64,000 nucleotides of DNA from Clostridium sporogenes (lineage in GTDB: Bacteria > Bacillota > Clostridia > Clostridiales > Clostridiaceae). Below, in pieces: positions 7,605 to 16,670 of the stretch (positions within the stretch are counted from its first letter, which is position 1; each line of letters begins with the position of its first letter). A program made the position numbers and the translations under genes. The notes beneath the pieces are model-generated. The model saw nothing but the letters and a program-made list of their open reading frames with translations, was not told the DNA's origin and made no database searches. The stretch is from NCBI RefSeq assembly GCF_001020205.1, contig NZ_CP011663.1, positions 3,534,001 through 3,598,000 of the forward strand. The letters run 5' to 3'.

Positions 7605-8462
7605 TTGAGTCATAGATGTAAAATGATTTGCATGCCATGTTGTTGTAACTGTACCTGCCCTCGAGGTGTAACTGGACCTACTGGTCCTAGAGGTATTACT
7701 GGTCCTACTGGCCCTACTGGTGTTACTGGTCCTACTGGACCTATTGGTATTACTGGTCCTACTGGACCTATTGGTATTACTGGTCCTACTGGACCTATTG
7801 GTATTACTGGTCCTACTGGCCCTATTGGTATTACTGGTCCTACTGGACCTATTGGTATTACTGGTCCTACTGGACCTATTGGTATTACTGGTCCTACTGG
7901 CCCTATTGGTGTTACTGGTCCTACTGGACCTATTGGTATTACTGGTCCTACTGGCCCTACTGGTGCATCTGCTATAATACCATTTGCATCTGGAGGCCCT
8001 GTTGCATTAGTAACTGTTTTGGGAGGATTAGCAAATACAGGTGCTTTACTTGGGTTTGGAAGCTCATTCCCTGGAGTTACTGTTTCTGCTGGAACTATCA
8101 CTTTAAGTCCAACAGTTTCTGACTTCGCATTTGTTGCTCCTCGTACTGGGACTATAACATCATTAGCTGGATTCTTTAGTGCTACAATTGGAGTAACTTT
8201 ATTAAGCCCTGTACAAATACGTCTAACAATATATACTGCACCTGCAGCTAGCAATACCTTTACTCCAGTTGGCACTCCTTTATTGTTAACTCCAGCTCTA
8301 GGAATAATTGCTATTGGTACTACTGCAAGTGGTATTACTGCTGAAAATATTCCAGTTGCTGCAGGAGATAAAATACTATTAGTTGCTGACAGTGATACAC
8401 TTGGTGTAGATTTAGCTTCTGTTGTTACAGGATATGTAAGTGCAGGTATAGCAATTAGTTAG
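7605..8462 (+). CDS. Collagen-like exosporium protein with BclB-type C-terminal domain
   Basis: The start is TTG 7605, six bases after AGGTG; the GTG at 7596 overlaps the ribosome site. The 285-residue protein has the same leader type as the first collagen protein (HRCKMICMPCCCNCTCPRG). About 30 Gly-X-Y triplets, mainly GPTGPIGIT, follow. The last 160 residues or so are Gly/Ala/Thr/Val-rich, from SAIIPFASGGP to VVTGYVSAGIAIS, as in the C-terminal domain of Bacillus BclB. Such proteins sit on the exosporium as filaments. It shares promoter boxes, a 5'-UTR hairpin and leader with the gene at 3934, so the pair arose by duplication followed by exchange of the head domain. Spore-surface placement is inferred. 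Confidence 0.88.
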   Translation: MSHRCKMICMPCCCNCTCPRGVTGPTGPRGITGPTGPTGVTGPTGPIGITGPTGPIGITGPTGPIGITGPTGPIGITGPTGPIGITGPTGPIGITGPTGPIGVTGPTGPIGITGPTGPTGASAIIPFASGGPVALVTVLGGLANTGALLGFGSSFPGVTVSAGTITLSPTVSDFAFVAPRTGTITSLAGFFSATIGVTLLSPVQIRLTIYTAPAASNTFTPVGTPLLLTPALGIIAIGTTASGITAENIPVAAGDKILLVADSDTLGVDLASVVTGYVSAGIAIS

Positions 8463-8613
8463 TTTTTAATAAGCTATGAATCTTGATAAAATTTTAAATT
8501 ATATAAAGTATCAAAGTTATTTTCATAATTTCTATTTTATCGAACCGTACGTGCTTATTAAAGCATACTGCTTACCAATGTGGAATCAATTATTGGTTCA
8601 TTTATCTTCTGAA

Positions 8614-8796
8614 TTAGGTCAGGGGCGTAGTATCCCTGACCTCTTTCTTTGATTTTTCAATTCTTCTTTGTAAACTTTCCAAAATTCTTGCTTCCACTAA
8701 CTTATCATCAGTTTTTATAATAAATATTTCTACTCTGTTATATAAGCTGGTTATAAAACATATTGGATTTGTGTCCCCTAAATTTCTTAACTGTAT
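8614..8796 (-). pseudogene. Possible OmpA/MotB-like C-terminal remnant
   Basis: Read on the - strand, this otherwise empty 500-bp gap contains a short open stretch. It encodes LRNLGDTNPI, a short spacer, NRVEIFIIKTDDK, and then a Glu/Lys/Arg-rich helix ending at TAA 8614. The spacing of a G-D-x-N-P-I motif and an N-R-V-E-I motif recalls the end of the OmpA-like domain of MotB. There is no start codon and stops lie upstream, so at best it is a decayed fragment. The similarity is by eye only. Confidence 0.25.
8616..8648 (+). terminator. Terminator-like hairpin
   Basis: A perfect 9-bp stem AGGTCAGGG/CCCTGACCT with a 9-nt loop is followed by CTTTCTTT. It lies 150 bases after the BclB-like gene and may end that transcript. 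The rest of 8463-8920 is AT-rich with no convincing gene apart from the remnant noted. Confidence 0.6.
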
Positions 8797-8921
8797 ATGT
8801 TAATATTAATTTATTTTAATACTTTCTATAATTCTTATTATATATTTATTATCTCTAATTACATTTATTCTAAAATATATTAGTTCACTTTATATTTATT
8901 TTAGTAAAGTAGTTTATCCTC

Positions 8922-8966
8922 TAAAAAAATAACCGTACATATATTAATTGTACGGTTATTTTTTAT
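8922..8966 (-). terminator. Rho-independent terminator
   Basis: An 11-bp stem (8928-8938 with 8950-8960) is followed on the - strand by T6-7. It ends the zapA/pheT transcript. Confidence 0.88.
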
Positions 8967-9569
8967 TTACTTTTTTAAACCCTTTATCTCTAGTGGGTTT
9001 AATTTCTTTTTTTCTTTAGCCAAATTTAATTGACTATCCATTAGCTTTTTTTCTAAATCTAAAATTTTATATTTAGAAGATTGTAATTGAAATTTTAATT
9101 CCTTATTTTGAATTTTAACTTTATTGTTTTCTTCCATATATTTTTTCGCTGTTTTCTCCATAAGTGCCATTTGCACTTGTAATTTTTCTAGTTTTTCTTT
9201 ATCTTCTTTTATAGAATCATCTACAACTTTAACTTCTAAATTTTCTTCTAGCTTTTTATTTTTTTCTTTTTCTTCTTCTAATAATTTTCTTATTTCTTCT
9301 ACTTTTAAATTTTGATGATGCTGGATTTTTTTTAATTTATCTATTTCTAATTGTAAATTTTCTATTTGCTCTTCTTTTTTTAATCCATCATCTACAGCAT
9401 TTATTGCTGTTAATATGGAAGCTGAAGAAGTACTTAATTTAGGATTGTTTTCTAGTATGTCTGCTATCTTTTTATCCACATATCTAGCCACCTTGTGAAG
9501 ATAATCCTCTTGTTCGTCTCCTTTTAAATTATATTCAACACCGTTTATTTTAACCGTTATAATATTCAT
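8967..9569 (-). CDS. zapA: ZapA-like cell-division protein with extended coiled coil
   Basis: Residues 1-65 match ZapA: a beta-hairpin start MNIITVKINGVEYNLKGDE, then a helix with VARYVDKKIADILENN and a TAINAVDD segment. ZapA binds FtsZ and bundles its filaments at the division ring. Typical ZapA is about 85-100 residues. This one is 200, because a long Lys/Glu-rich coiled coil (about residues 68-190) replaces the usual short dimerising helix. Position directly downstream of pheT is common in Firmicutes. The ribosome site AGAGGGTG precedes the ATG. The family assignment is good; the effect of the longer coil is unknown. Confidence 0.85.
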   Translation of the reverse strand: MNIITVKINGVEYNLKGDEQEDYLHKVARYVDKKIADILENNPKLSTSSASILTAINAVDDGLKKEEQIENLQLEIDKLKKIQHHQNLKVEEIRKLLEEEKEKNKKLEENLEVKVVDDSIKEDKEKLEKLQVQMALMEKTAKKYMEENNKVKIQNKELKFQLQSSKYKILDLEKKLMDSQLNLAKEKKKLNPLEIKGLKK

Positions 9570-9770
9570 GAATACACCCTCTTAGATATTCCTATTATAA
9601 ATGTTATTTATACTACTGTTTACTAAAATAGGACTTATTATTTTATCTTTAAATCTTATTATAATTAGTTGTTTTTGTAATAATTAAAACTCATTTAAAT
9701 ATGTTATTTGTCATAATTGCCTATAATAATTCTACCATAAAACACACATTTATAAAACAGGATTTTACCT

Positions 9771-12152
9771 TTAATCTCTAAGTTGTGCTCCTAACTTATG
9801 TTCTAGGGTTCTTACTATTTTGTCATGAACTTTATTTACCTCTGAATCTTTAAGAGTTCTTTGTGCATTTCTGTAAACTATAGAATATGCTATACTCTTC
9901 TTTCCTTCTGGTATTTGTTTCCCTTTATAAACATCAAATAGTTGTATACTTTCAAGTATGTTTCCCCCACCATTTTTAATAATATTTTCTATTTCTTGAA
10001 CTAAAATTGTATCATCCACTATTACAGCTATATCTCTAGTTACTGCTGGGAATTTTGGTAACTGACTATATTCCTTTTTAACATTAGAATATCTATATAA
10101 AACATCTAAATTTAGTTCTGCTACGTGACATCTTTCTTCTATGTCATAGTTATCTTGTACATCTGGATGTATTTCTCCTAATATACCTACATAATCTTTC
10201 TTTATATAAAGTTCTGCTGTTCTTCCAGGGTGGAAAGTAGAATTTTCTTCCTGTCTTTTTAATTTCCAATTATCTATACCTAATCCGCCTAGTATATTTT
10301 CTACTATACCTTTCAAATTAAAGTAATCCACATCACCATATAAACCTAAAGTAAGAATATTCTTTTCATCTGGAAGTTCTGTAGGATCTTCCTTTGGAAT
10401 ATATATCTTTCCAATTTCAAATAAAGCAGCATGATCATTGTTTCTTGAATAGTTTCTACTCAAAGATTCCATCATAGAAGGTATTGTAGTAGTTCTCATT
10501 ATACTAAAATCTTCTCCTAGAGGATTTTTTATCTTAACTACTCTTCTTAAGATATTATCTTCTTTTAAATTAATCTTATCAAATACCTTTGGACTTACAA
10601 AAGAATAACTTATAGATTGATTTAATCCACTAGCCATTAGTGTTTCTATAACCTTATCATCTAAACGTTGTTTTTCATTTTTTCCTGCTTGCATAGTAAC
10701 ACTTTTTATTGTAGTTATTGGGATGTTATTGTATCCATATATTCTTGCTATTTCTTCTGCTATATCTTCTTTTATATTTAAATCACATCTAAAAGTTGGT
10801 ACATGTACTTCTAAAATTTCTCCCTTTATTTCTGTATTAAGATCCAATCTATCTAAATATTCCTGCATTTCTTCTTTTGATATATCTGTACCTAAAAATT
10901 TATTTATCCAGTTGCTGTCTACTTCTAACATATGAGGTTCTAATTTATTTTCATATACATCTACAGAACCTTCCATTACATCTCCTGCACCTAGTTCTTG
11001 AATTAATTTACAAGCTCTATCCATAGCTAATTCCACTAAATTAGGATCTAAATCTTTTTCAAATCTAGAAGAAGCTTCTGTCCTTAATCCTAATTTTTTA
11101 GAAGATATTCTTATATTAGTTCCATCAAAATTAGCACATTCTAATATTATTTCTTTTGTATCTTCTTTTACTTCTGAATTTAGGCCACCCATTATACCAG
11201 CAATAGCTACAGTTCTATCTCCATCTTTAATATTAAGTATATCCCCATCTAATTCTCTTTCTGTTTCATCTAATGTAGTAAACTCTTCTCCCTCTTTTGC
11301 TCTTTCTACCACTATAGTATTGGTCTTTATCTCTTTTGTATCAAATGCATGCATTGGTTGACCTAATTCTAACATTACAAAGTTTGTTATATCTACTATA
11401 TTGTTTATAGGTCTAACCCCTGCTTCTAATAATCTTTCTTGCATCCAACCTGGTGATTGCTCTATTTTAACATTTTTAATACCTCTTGCCATATATCTTC
11501 TGCAAAGTGTATCTTTTACTTCCACTTTTAAATAATCTTTTATATTTTCACTGCATTTTGGAGAAAATTCTACCACTGGAATAGTATATTTTTTATTTAA
11601 AGTAGCAGCTGTTTCCCTTGCTATACCTATTACACTTAAACAATCTGGTCTATTAGATGTAATTTCAAAATCTATAATGGAGCTTTCCATTTTTAATACC
11701 TTTTTTATATCTTCTCCTATAGGTGTATCCTGGTCCAGAATCATAAGTCCATATACAGGTTCATCTCCTGCTAGACCTAGTTCTTCTTCAGAGCAGAACA
11801 TACCATTGGATACTTCTCCTCTTAATTTACCTTTTTTAATTTTTAACCCACCATGTAATGTAGACCCATGAAGAGCTACAGGAATTATATCCATCTCTTT
11901 CATATTTGTAGCAGCTGTAACTATTTGAATATTTTCGTCTTTGCCTATATCTACCTGGCAAATAGAAAGCTTATCCGCATCTGGATGTTTTCTTATTTCC
12001 ATTATCTTTCCTGTTACTACATTTTGTATTTCATCACCTGTGGTTACAACTTCTTCCACCTTTGAACCTGATAGTGTAAGTCTATCTCCTAATTCCTTTG
12101 GAGAAATATCTATATCTATATAATCATTTAACCATTTAACTGGAACTTTCAT
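9771..12152 (-). CDS. pheT: Phenylalanyl-tRNA synthetase beta subunit
   Basis: 793 residues, the normal bacterial length. The order of domains is an N-terminal EMAP/tRNA-binding fold (about 40-150, KIMEIRKHPDADKLSICQVDIG), B3/B4 editing domain (about 210-380), B5 domain (about 400-475), the catalytic-like core, and a C-terminal anticodon-binding FDX-ACB domain (about 700-793, QLPKFPAVTRDIAVIVDD). With PheS it forms the alpha2-beta2 enzyme that charges tRNA-Phe; the beta subunit edits Tyr-tRNA-Phe. It lies 175 bases after pheS and probably shares the Phe T-box transcript. A strong GGAGG precedes the ATG. Nothing unusual was seen. Confidence 0.98.
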   Translation of the reverse strand: MKVPVKWLNDYIDIDISPKELGDRLTLSGSKVEEVVTTGDEIQNVVTGKIMEIRKHPDADKLSICQVDIGKDENIQIVTAATNMKEMDIIPVALHGSTLHGGLKIKKGKLRGEVSNGMFCSEEELGLAGDEPVYGLMILDQDTPIGEDIKKVLKMESSIIDFEITSNRPDCLSVIGIARETAATLNKKYTIPVVEFSPKCSENIKDYLKVEVKDTLCRRYMARGIKNVKIEQSPGWMQERLLEAGVRPINNIVDITNFVMLELGQPMHAFDTKEIKTNTIVVERAKEGEEFTTLDETERELDGDILNIKDGDRTVAIAGIMGGLNSEVKEDTKEIILECANFDGTNIRISSKKLGLRTEASSRFEKDLDPNLVELAMDRACKLIQELGAGDVMEGSVDVYENKLEPHMLEVDSNWINKFLGTDISKEEMQEYLDRLDLNTEIKGEILEVHVPTFRCDLNIKEDIAEEIARIYGYNNIPITTIKSVTMQAGKNEKQRLDDKVIETLMASGLNQSISYSFVSPKVFDKINLKEDNILRRVVKIKNPLGEDFSIMRTTTIPSMMESLSRNYSRNNDHAALFEIGKIYIPKEDPTELPDEKNILTLGLYGDVDYFNLKGIVENILGGLGIDNWKLKRQEENSTFHPGRTAELYIKKDYVGILGEIHPDVQDNYDIEERCHVAELNLDVLYRYSNVKKEYSQLPKFPAVTRDIAVIVDDTILVQEIENIIKNGGGNILESIQLFDVYKGKQIPEGKKSIAYSIVYRNAQRTLKDSEVNKVHDKIVRTLEHKLGAQLRD

Positions 12153-12327
12153 TTGTTATACCTCCTCATATAATAAACTTAATAAATATCTGATTTCCAA
12201 CATATTTATTTAAATTTCTATTTTATAAAACTAAAATGGGACAACCTCCCTAAACTAAAGTATTTATATTAATAATATGTTATAATCATTAACTCTTATA
12301 TTGGCTCTTACAAATTAAAGTACAAAT

Positions 12328-13347
12328 CTAAAATTGATTTAAAAATCTCATATCACTTTCATATAAAAGTCTTATATCATCTATACCGTATTTCATCATA
12401 ACCATTCTATCTACTCCAAATCCAAATGCAAATCCACTATAAACCTCTGGATCTATATTACAGTTTCTAAGAACTTGAGGATGAACCATTCCGCAACCTA
12501 GAAGTTCAATCCAACCACTACCTTTACATACTTTACATCCTTCTCCATTGCATACAAAACATGTAGCATCCATTTCTGCTGAAGGTTCTGTAAATGGGAA
12601 ATGATGGGGCCTAAACTTAGTTTTAACCTTATCTCCAAACATTCTTTTTGCAAATAATTCTAATGTACCTTTTAAGTCTGAGAAAGTTATTCCTTTATCC
12701 ACTACCAGCCCTTCCATTTGATAAAATATAGGTGAATGAGTAGCATCTACTGAATCAGAACGATAAACCTTTCCTGGAGCTATCATCTTAATTGGAGGTT
12801 TTTGATTTTCCATAGTTCTTATTTGTATTGGAGATGTTTGAGTTCTTAAAACCAAATTATCGTTTATATAAAAAGTATCTTGTTCTCCTCTTGCTGGATG
12901 ATTTTTAGGTATATTTAATGCTTCAAAATTATACTTATCAAGTTCAACTTCTGGACCTTCTTCAATAGTGAATCCCATAGATATAAATATATCTTTCATA
13001 CTTTCTAATGTTAAATCTAAAGGATGTCTTTTTCCTACTACTTGTTTTTTTCCTGGCATAGTTATATCTATAATTTCATTTTCTAATCTCATAGATTTTT
13101 CTTTATTTTTTATATCAGAGAAAGCTTCTTTTATAGTTTCTTCTATATATGATCTTACTTCATTAGCAACTTTACCTACAATAGGCCTTTCCTCTTGAGA
13201 TAAAGCTCCCATACCTCTTAATATTTGTGTAAGTTCACCCTTTTTTCCTAAATATTTTACTCTTATGTTTTCTAACTCGTCTTTACTTAAAGCCGTTTTT
13301 AATTCATTTATTGCACTATTTTTAATCTCTTCTAACTTTTGTCGCAT
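12328..13347 (-). CDS. pheS: Phenylalanyl-tRNA synthetase alpha subunit
   Basis: The start chosen is the ATG at 13347 (MRQKLEEIKN...), seven bases after AAAGGAG; 339 residues fits the family. An in-frame upstream Met at 13407 would place 20 extra residues over the leader and is rejected. Visible motifs are an N-terminal coiled-coil arm (1-85), motif 2 region HPARGEQDTFYI, THSPIFYQMEGL, and motif 3 GFAFGFGVDRMVMMKYGI. A Cys-rich knuckle CFVCNGEGCKVCKGSG near residue 265 is typical of this subclass. It catalyses ATP-dependent charging of tRNA-Phe. Expression is controlled by the T-box directly upstream, whose specifier codon UUC encodes Phe. Confidence 0.98.
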   Translation of the reverse strand: MRQKLEEIKNSAINELKTALSKDELENIRVKYLGKKGELTQILRGMGALSQEERPIVGKVANEVRSYIEETIKEAFSDIKNKEKSMRLENEIIDITMPGKKQVVGKRHPLDLTLESMKDIFISMGFTIEEGPEVELDKYNFEALNIPKNHPARGEQDTFYINDNLVLRTQTSPIQIRTMENQKPPIKMIAPGKVYRSDSVDATHSPIFYQMEGLVVDKGITFSDLKGTLELFAKRMFGDKVKTKFRPHHFPFTEPSAEMDATCFVCNGEGCKVCKGSGWIELLGCGMVHPQVLRNCNIDPEVYSGFAFGFGVDRMVMMKYGIDDIRLLYESDMRFLNQF

Positions 13348-13395
13348 AACAATACTCCTTTCCATTTTCATATTTAATCTAAAAATTTTTATAAC

Positions 13396-13652
13396 AAAAA
13401 AGTCCATCCCATAAAAGGGACGAACTAAATCCGCGGTACCACCCTAATTAATATAAATAAAAATTTATATTCTCTTAGTCAGTGTTATCGACACTGTATC
13501 GCTAAAAGCTACTACTATTTCACTTTTAGAACTCAGAAGTGAACTTCAGTATAAAATATTTTAGGGGTTTTCAGCCTAAGACCCACATTCTCTTAAAAAT
13601 ATTTAAAACTTACTCTCTTCATCATAGTTTAATATTTTCTGTTTTTATCCTT
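13396..13652 (-). promoter_or_regulatory. T-box riboswitch (Phe, specifier UUC) of pheST
   Basis: The T-box sequence AGGGTGGTACCGCGG lies on the - strand at 13431-13445. It is followed by a terminator stem (13417-13426 with 13401-13410) and a T6 run. The specifier codon TTC is at 13541-13543, followed by ACTTCTGAG, the same arrangement as in the thrS and valS leaders here. Uncharged tRNA-Phe should favour the antiterminator and switch pheST on. Confidence 0.95.
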
Positions 13653-13658
13653 CTCATA

Positions 13659-13687
13659 ATTTTACATACTGTTTAGTTTTTTGTCAA
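13659..13687 (-). promoter_or_regulatory. SigA promoter of the pheS T-box operon
   Basis: TTGACA (13682-13687), a 17-nt spacer and TAAAAT (13659-13664) on the - strand, about 10 nt before the leader. Confidence 0.85.
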
Positions 13688-13692
13688 CACTC

Positions 13693-14472
13693 TTATTTAT
13701 TAATTTGTCTTATTCTTTCAAAAGTCATTATAGAGCATGCCACCGCTACATTTAAAGATTCTGCTTCTCCAGGCATAGGGATCTTAACCTTTACGTCACT
13801 AATATTATACAAATCTTCACTTATTCCATTTCCTTCATTACCTACTGCAATTATCATATTATCTTTCATATTTACATCATAAAAATTACTATTTGTATCT
13901 AAAGAACTTACTAATAGCTTGAATCCCTTTTTTCGTAATGATTTCACTACCTCTAAATTTTCATCTTCTATTATAGGAATATAAAATATAGATCCCATAG
14001 TAGATCTTAATGTTTTTTCATTATATATATCTACTGTTCCTTTAGTTGTTATAATACCTAAAGCTCCTGCAGCATGGGCAGTTCTTATTATAGTTCCCAT
14101 ATTACCTGGATCTTGAACTTTGTCTACTAAAATATAAAAACCATTTTCCAAATCCAATTTCTCTGTTTTAAAATAGTTTATTACTGATACTATCCCCTGA
14201 GGATTTTCTGTATTACTTATACTTTTTAAAACAGAATAATTAACCACATAAGTCTCCATATCATTATTTATATTATATTTTTGGTATAGTTCTTCTAATT
14301 TATTCAAACTTTTTTCTTCTATAAAAACTTTATCTATACTACTATTAGATTTTAATGCTTCTTCAAAAAATCTAAAACCTTCTACAATAAAACTTTTATT
14401 TTGAGTTCTATATTTTTTTTCTTTTAACTTTCTTACTTCTTTTATCAATTGATTATCTTTACTAGAAATCAT
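13693..14472 (-). CDS. SpoU/TrmH-family RNA 2'-O-methyltransferase
   Basis: 259 residues. The N-terminal substrate-binding domain (about 1-90: SSKDNQLIKEVRKLKEKKYR) is followed by the SPOUT knot. Its three motifs are visible: LVDKVQDPGNMGTIIRTAHAAGA (motif 1, Arg in IIRTA), IIAVGNEGNGIS (motif 2) and IPMPGEAESLNVAVACSIMTFE (motif 3). Proteins of this group methylate ribose of a guanosine in 23S rRNA or tRNA; the exact target cannot be told. In Bacillus the orthologue (ysgA) also lies before pheS. It is 60 bases downstream of ktrA and separated from pheS by the promoter and T-box. Confidence 0.9.
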   Translation of the reverse strand: MISSKDNQLIKEVRKLKEKKYRTQNKSFIVEGFRFFEEALKSNSSIDKVFIEEKSLNKLEELYQKYNINNDMETYVVNYSVLKSISNTENPQGIVSVINYFKTEKLDLENGFYILVDKVQDPGNMGTIIRTAHAAGALGIITTKGTVDIYNEKTLRSTMGSIFYIPIIEDENLEVVKSLRKKGFKLLVSSLDTNSNFYDVNMKDNMIIAVGNEGNGISEDLYNISDVKVKIPMPGEAESLNVAVACSIMTFERIRQINK

Positions 14473-14532
14473 TTCTTATATAATGCACCTCGTTTTAGTT
14501 TAGGTTCATAATTTAAATATATTAGTGGTAAA

Positions 14533-15195
14533 CTAATCCACATTCATAATTTCAACCTTTGTAAGATCCTCTTCACTACCTATAGCAACTATTATATCCC
14601 CTGATTCTATTGTGTCTTCCGCAACTGGTGACACATTAATTTCTTCTCCTCTTTTTAAAGCTACCACATTGATGCCATAATTAGCTCTTATATTCAATTC
14701 ATTAAGAGTTTTACCATGCCATGGTTTTGGAGTTACTATTTCTGCTATGCTGTAATTTGGAGACAATTCTATATAATCTAATATATTAGTGGAAACTAAA
14801 TTATGAGCAACCCTAACTCCCATATCTCGTTCTGGAAATACTACTCTATCTGCTCCTATTTTGTATAATACTTTAGCATGTATCTCAGTATTTGCTTTAG
14901 CTATTATATATTTTACTCCCATTTCTTTTACTAGTAATGTAGCCATAGTACTAGCCTGTATATCTGATCCTATAGTTATAACAGCCACATCAAAATTTCT
15001 TATTCCTAAAGACCTTAAACTATTTTCATCTGTAGCATCTATTTGTACTGAGTGAGTAACACTATCTGCTATACTCTGAACTATATCTTCGCTTGAATCA
15101 ATAGCTAATACATCATTTCCTAAAGTATATAAAGTTTTTGCCACTGAAGTACCAAATCTTCCAAGTCCTATAACAACAAATTGCTTTCTTCCCAT
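14533..15195 (-). CDS. ktrA: Potassium uptake regulatory subunit (KtrA/TrkA type)
   Basis: 220 residues. An N-terminal RCK/Rossmann domain has the nucleotide motif VVIGLGRFGTSVA (about 6-18) and an acidic residue after strand 2 (AIDSSED). A C-terminal RCK_C domain (about 140-220) is of the type that binds c-di-AMP in Firmicutes. It gates the membrane subunit encoded 10 bases upstream (15206-16549) in response to ATP/ADP or c-di-AMP; this is family knowledge. AGGTG precedes the ATG. It forms a two-gene unit with ktrB, possibly read through to the methyltransferase. Confidence 0.92.
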   Translation of the reverse strand: MGRKQFVVIGLGRFGTSVAKTLYTLGNDVLAIDSSEDIVQSIADSVTHSVQIDATDENSLRSLGIRNFDVAVITIGSDIQASTMATLLVKEMGVKYIIAKANTEIHAKVLYKIGADRVVFPERDMGVRVAHNLVSTNILDYIELSPNYSIAEIVTPKPWHGKTLNELNIRANYGINVVALKRGEEINVSPVAEDTIESGDIIVAIGSEEDLTKVEIMNVD

Positions 15196-15205
15196 AATAA
15201 CACCT

Positions 15206-16549
15206 CTAACCTACTAATATTTTTTCTTCTGGATATTTAATAGAACTATTTTTTAACTTTCTTGCAAAAGCTGTAGCTAAAGTTAATGGTCCAACTCTTC
15301 CTGCATACATAGTCAATAGTACAACTATTTTACCAGCAGTAGTTAATTTGGTAGTTAACCCCAAAGTTAAGCCTACTGTAGCAAAGGCTGATGTAGCTTC
15401 ATACATATAGTATTCAAAAGGAACCTTAACCTCTGTTATTGATAATATCATGGTAACTGTAATAACTAAAGTTAAACTTATGATAGTTATAGCTAAAGCT
15501 CTATAAACAATTTCCTTAGCTATTCTTTTCTTATTTATTTCCGTATCCGGCTTCCCTTTAACCACACAAACCACTGTCATTATAAGTACCCCTGCAGTTG
15601 TAATTTTTATACCTCCAGCTGTAGACCCTGAAGCCCCTCCTATAAACATTAAAATTATTGTTAAAAAATTTCCTGCCATAGTCATATCAGATGTAGATAT
15701 TGAATTAAATCCAGCAGTTCTTGGAGTAACTGCAGCAAAAAATGAGGATAGTATCTTATTACCTAAAGTCATATTTCCTATAGTTCCTGGATTTCTACTT
15801 TCAAATATGAACATTAATACAGTTCCTACACTTAATAATAAAGCTGTGGCAGAAAGTACTAATTTAGAATGAGTGGACAATTTTCTATGACCTTTATAAT
15901 GATATATCTCGTACCACACATAAAAACCTATTCCACCTATTATTATTAAAGAGGCTATAACTAAAATTATAACAGGATTATTATAAACACTAGTTAAGCT
16001 ACTAAAATTACCAAAAAGATCAAATCCCGCATTACAAAAAGCTGATACAGAATGAAAAACACCATAATACAATCCTTTTGCCAATCCATATTTAGGAATA
16101 AATTGTGTTGACAATAAAAGTGCTCCTGCTCCTTGTATAGAGAATGTAAATGTTAATACATATCTTGCCATTTTAACTAAGCCCTGTATACTAAAAGTAT
16201 TTAATGCTTCTTGCATAACCAATCTTTCTTTTAATGTTATTTTTTTGCCTACCAATAATGCAAGCAAAGTTGCAAATGACATAAATCCTAGTCCTCCAAT
16301 TTCTATAAGAAGCATAATAACTGTTTTACCAAAATAAGTCCAATAGGTACCTGTATCCACTACTACTAAACCAGTAACACAAACTGCAGATGTAGCTGTA
16401 AATAAGCAATCTAAAAAAGGAGTTCTCTGCCCACTTTGTGATGAAATAGGTAACATAAGTAATATAGCTCCTATAACTATTACTACCGCAAATCCAAGCG
16501 CTAATATTTGAACAGGAGTAAATCTCCTCCGTATATGCTTCATTTTCAT
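15206..16549 (-). CDS. ktrB: Potassium uptake membrane subunit (KtrB/TrkH type)
   Basis: 447 residues with about ten membrane segments arranged as four M1-P-M2 units. The selectivity-filter regions are visible as SAVCVTGLVVVDT, SAFCNAGFDLFG, TPRTAGFNSI and SAFATVGLTLG, each carrying the conserved pore glycine. A small-residue stretch (FIGGASGSTAGGIKITT) corresponds to the intramembrane gating loop. It is a cation (K+, Na+-coupled) importer in the cell membrane. GGAGG lies 11 bases before the ATG, a rather long spacing. A second Met (codon 3) is possible. Confidence 0.93.
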   Translation of the reverse strand: MKMKHIRRRFTPVQILALGFAVVIVIGAILLMLPISSQSGQRTPFLDCLFTATSAVCVTGLVVVDTGTYWTYFGKTVIMLLIEIGGLGFMSFATLLALLVGKKITLKERLVMQEALNTFSIQGLVKMARYVLTFTFSIQGAGALLLSTQFIPKYGLAKGLYYGVFHSVSAFCNAGFDLFGNFSSLTSVYNNPVIILVIASLIIIGGIGFYVWYEIYHYKGHRKLSTHSKLVLSATALLLSVGTVLMFIFESRNPGTIGNMTLGNKILSSFFAAVTPRTAGFNSISTSDMTMAGNFLTIILMFIGGASGSTAGGIKITTAGVLIMTVVCVVKGKPDTEINKKRIAKEIVYRALAITIISLTLVITVTMILSITEVKVPFEYYMYEATSAFATVGLTLGLTTKLTTAGKIVVLLTMYAGRVGPLTLATAFARKLKNSSIKYPEEKILVG

Positions 16550-16584
16550 TTGCTTTTGCGCCTCCCTAACTAAAAGATAAATTA

Positions 16585-16612
16585 ATTATAACATTTACCA
16601 TTATTTTGTCAA
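16585..16612 (-). promoter_or_regulatory. SigA promoter of ktrBA
   Basis: TTGACA (16607-16612), a 16-nt spacer and TATAAT (16585-16590) on the - strand, 36 bases before the ktrB start. Confidence 0.8.
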
Positions 16613-16630
16613 TTTCCAAAAATATTAAAA

Positions 16631-16653
16631 AATACGGCTATATAAGCCGTATT
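16631..16653 (-). terminator. Terminator of infC-rpmI-rplT
   Basis: A 9-bp perfect stem AATACGGCT/AGCCGTATT with a 5-nt loop, followed by TTTTAAT on the - strand, just after rplT. Confidence 0.9.
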
Positions 16654-16670
16654 ATTTCTGTATTTAAATA

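Noticed and set aside
7610..8275. Gly-Pro-Ile repeat frame on the - strand and a Leu-rich frame at 7720-7977 (+)
   Set aside because: Both are shadows of the BclB-like collagen gene. The - strand frame looks collagen-like only because the repeat is nearly self-complementary.
12348..12402. Upstream in-frame extensions of pheS, thrS, asd and several other genes
   Set aside because: The extra codons overlap T-box terminators or ribosome sites and are not part of the families.
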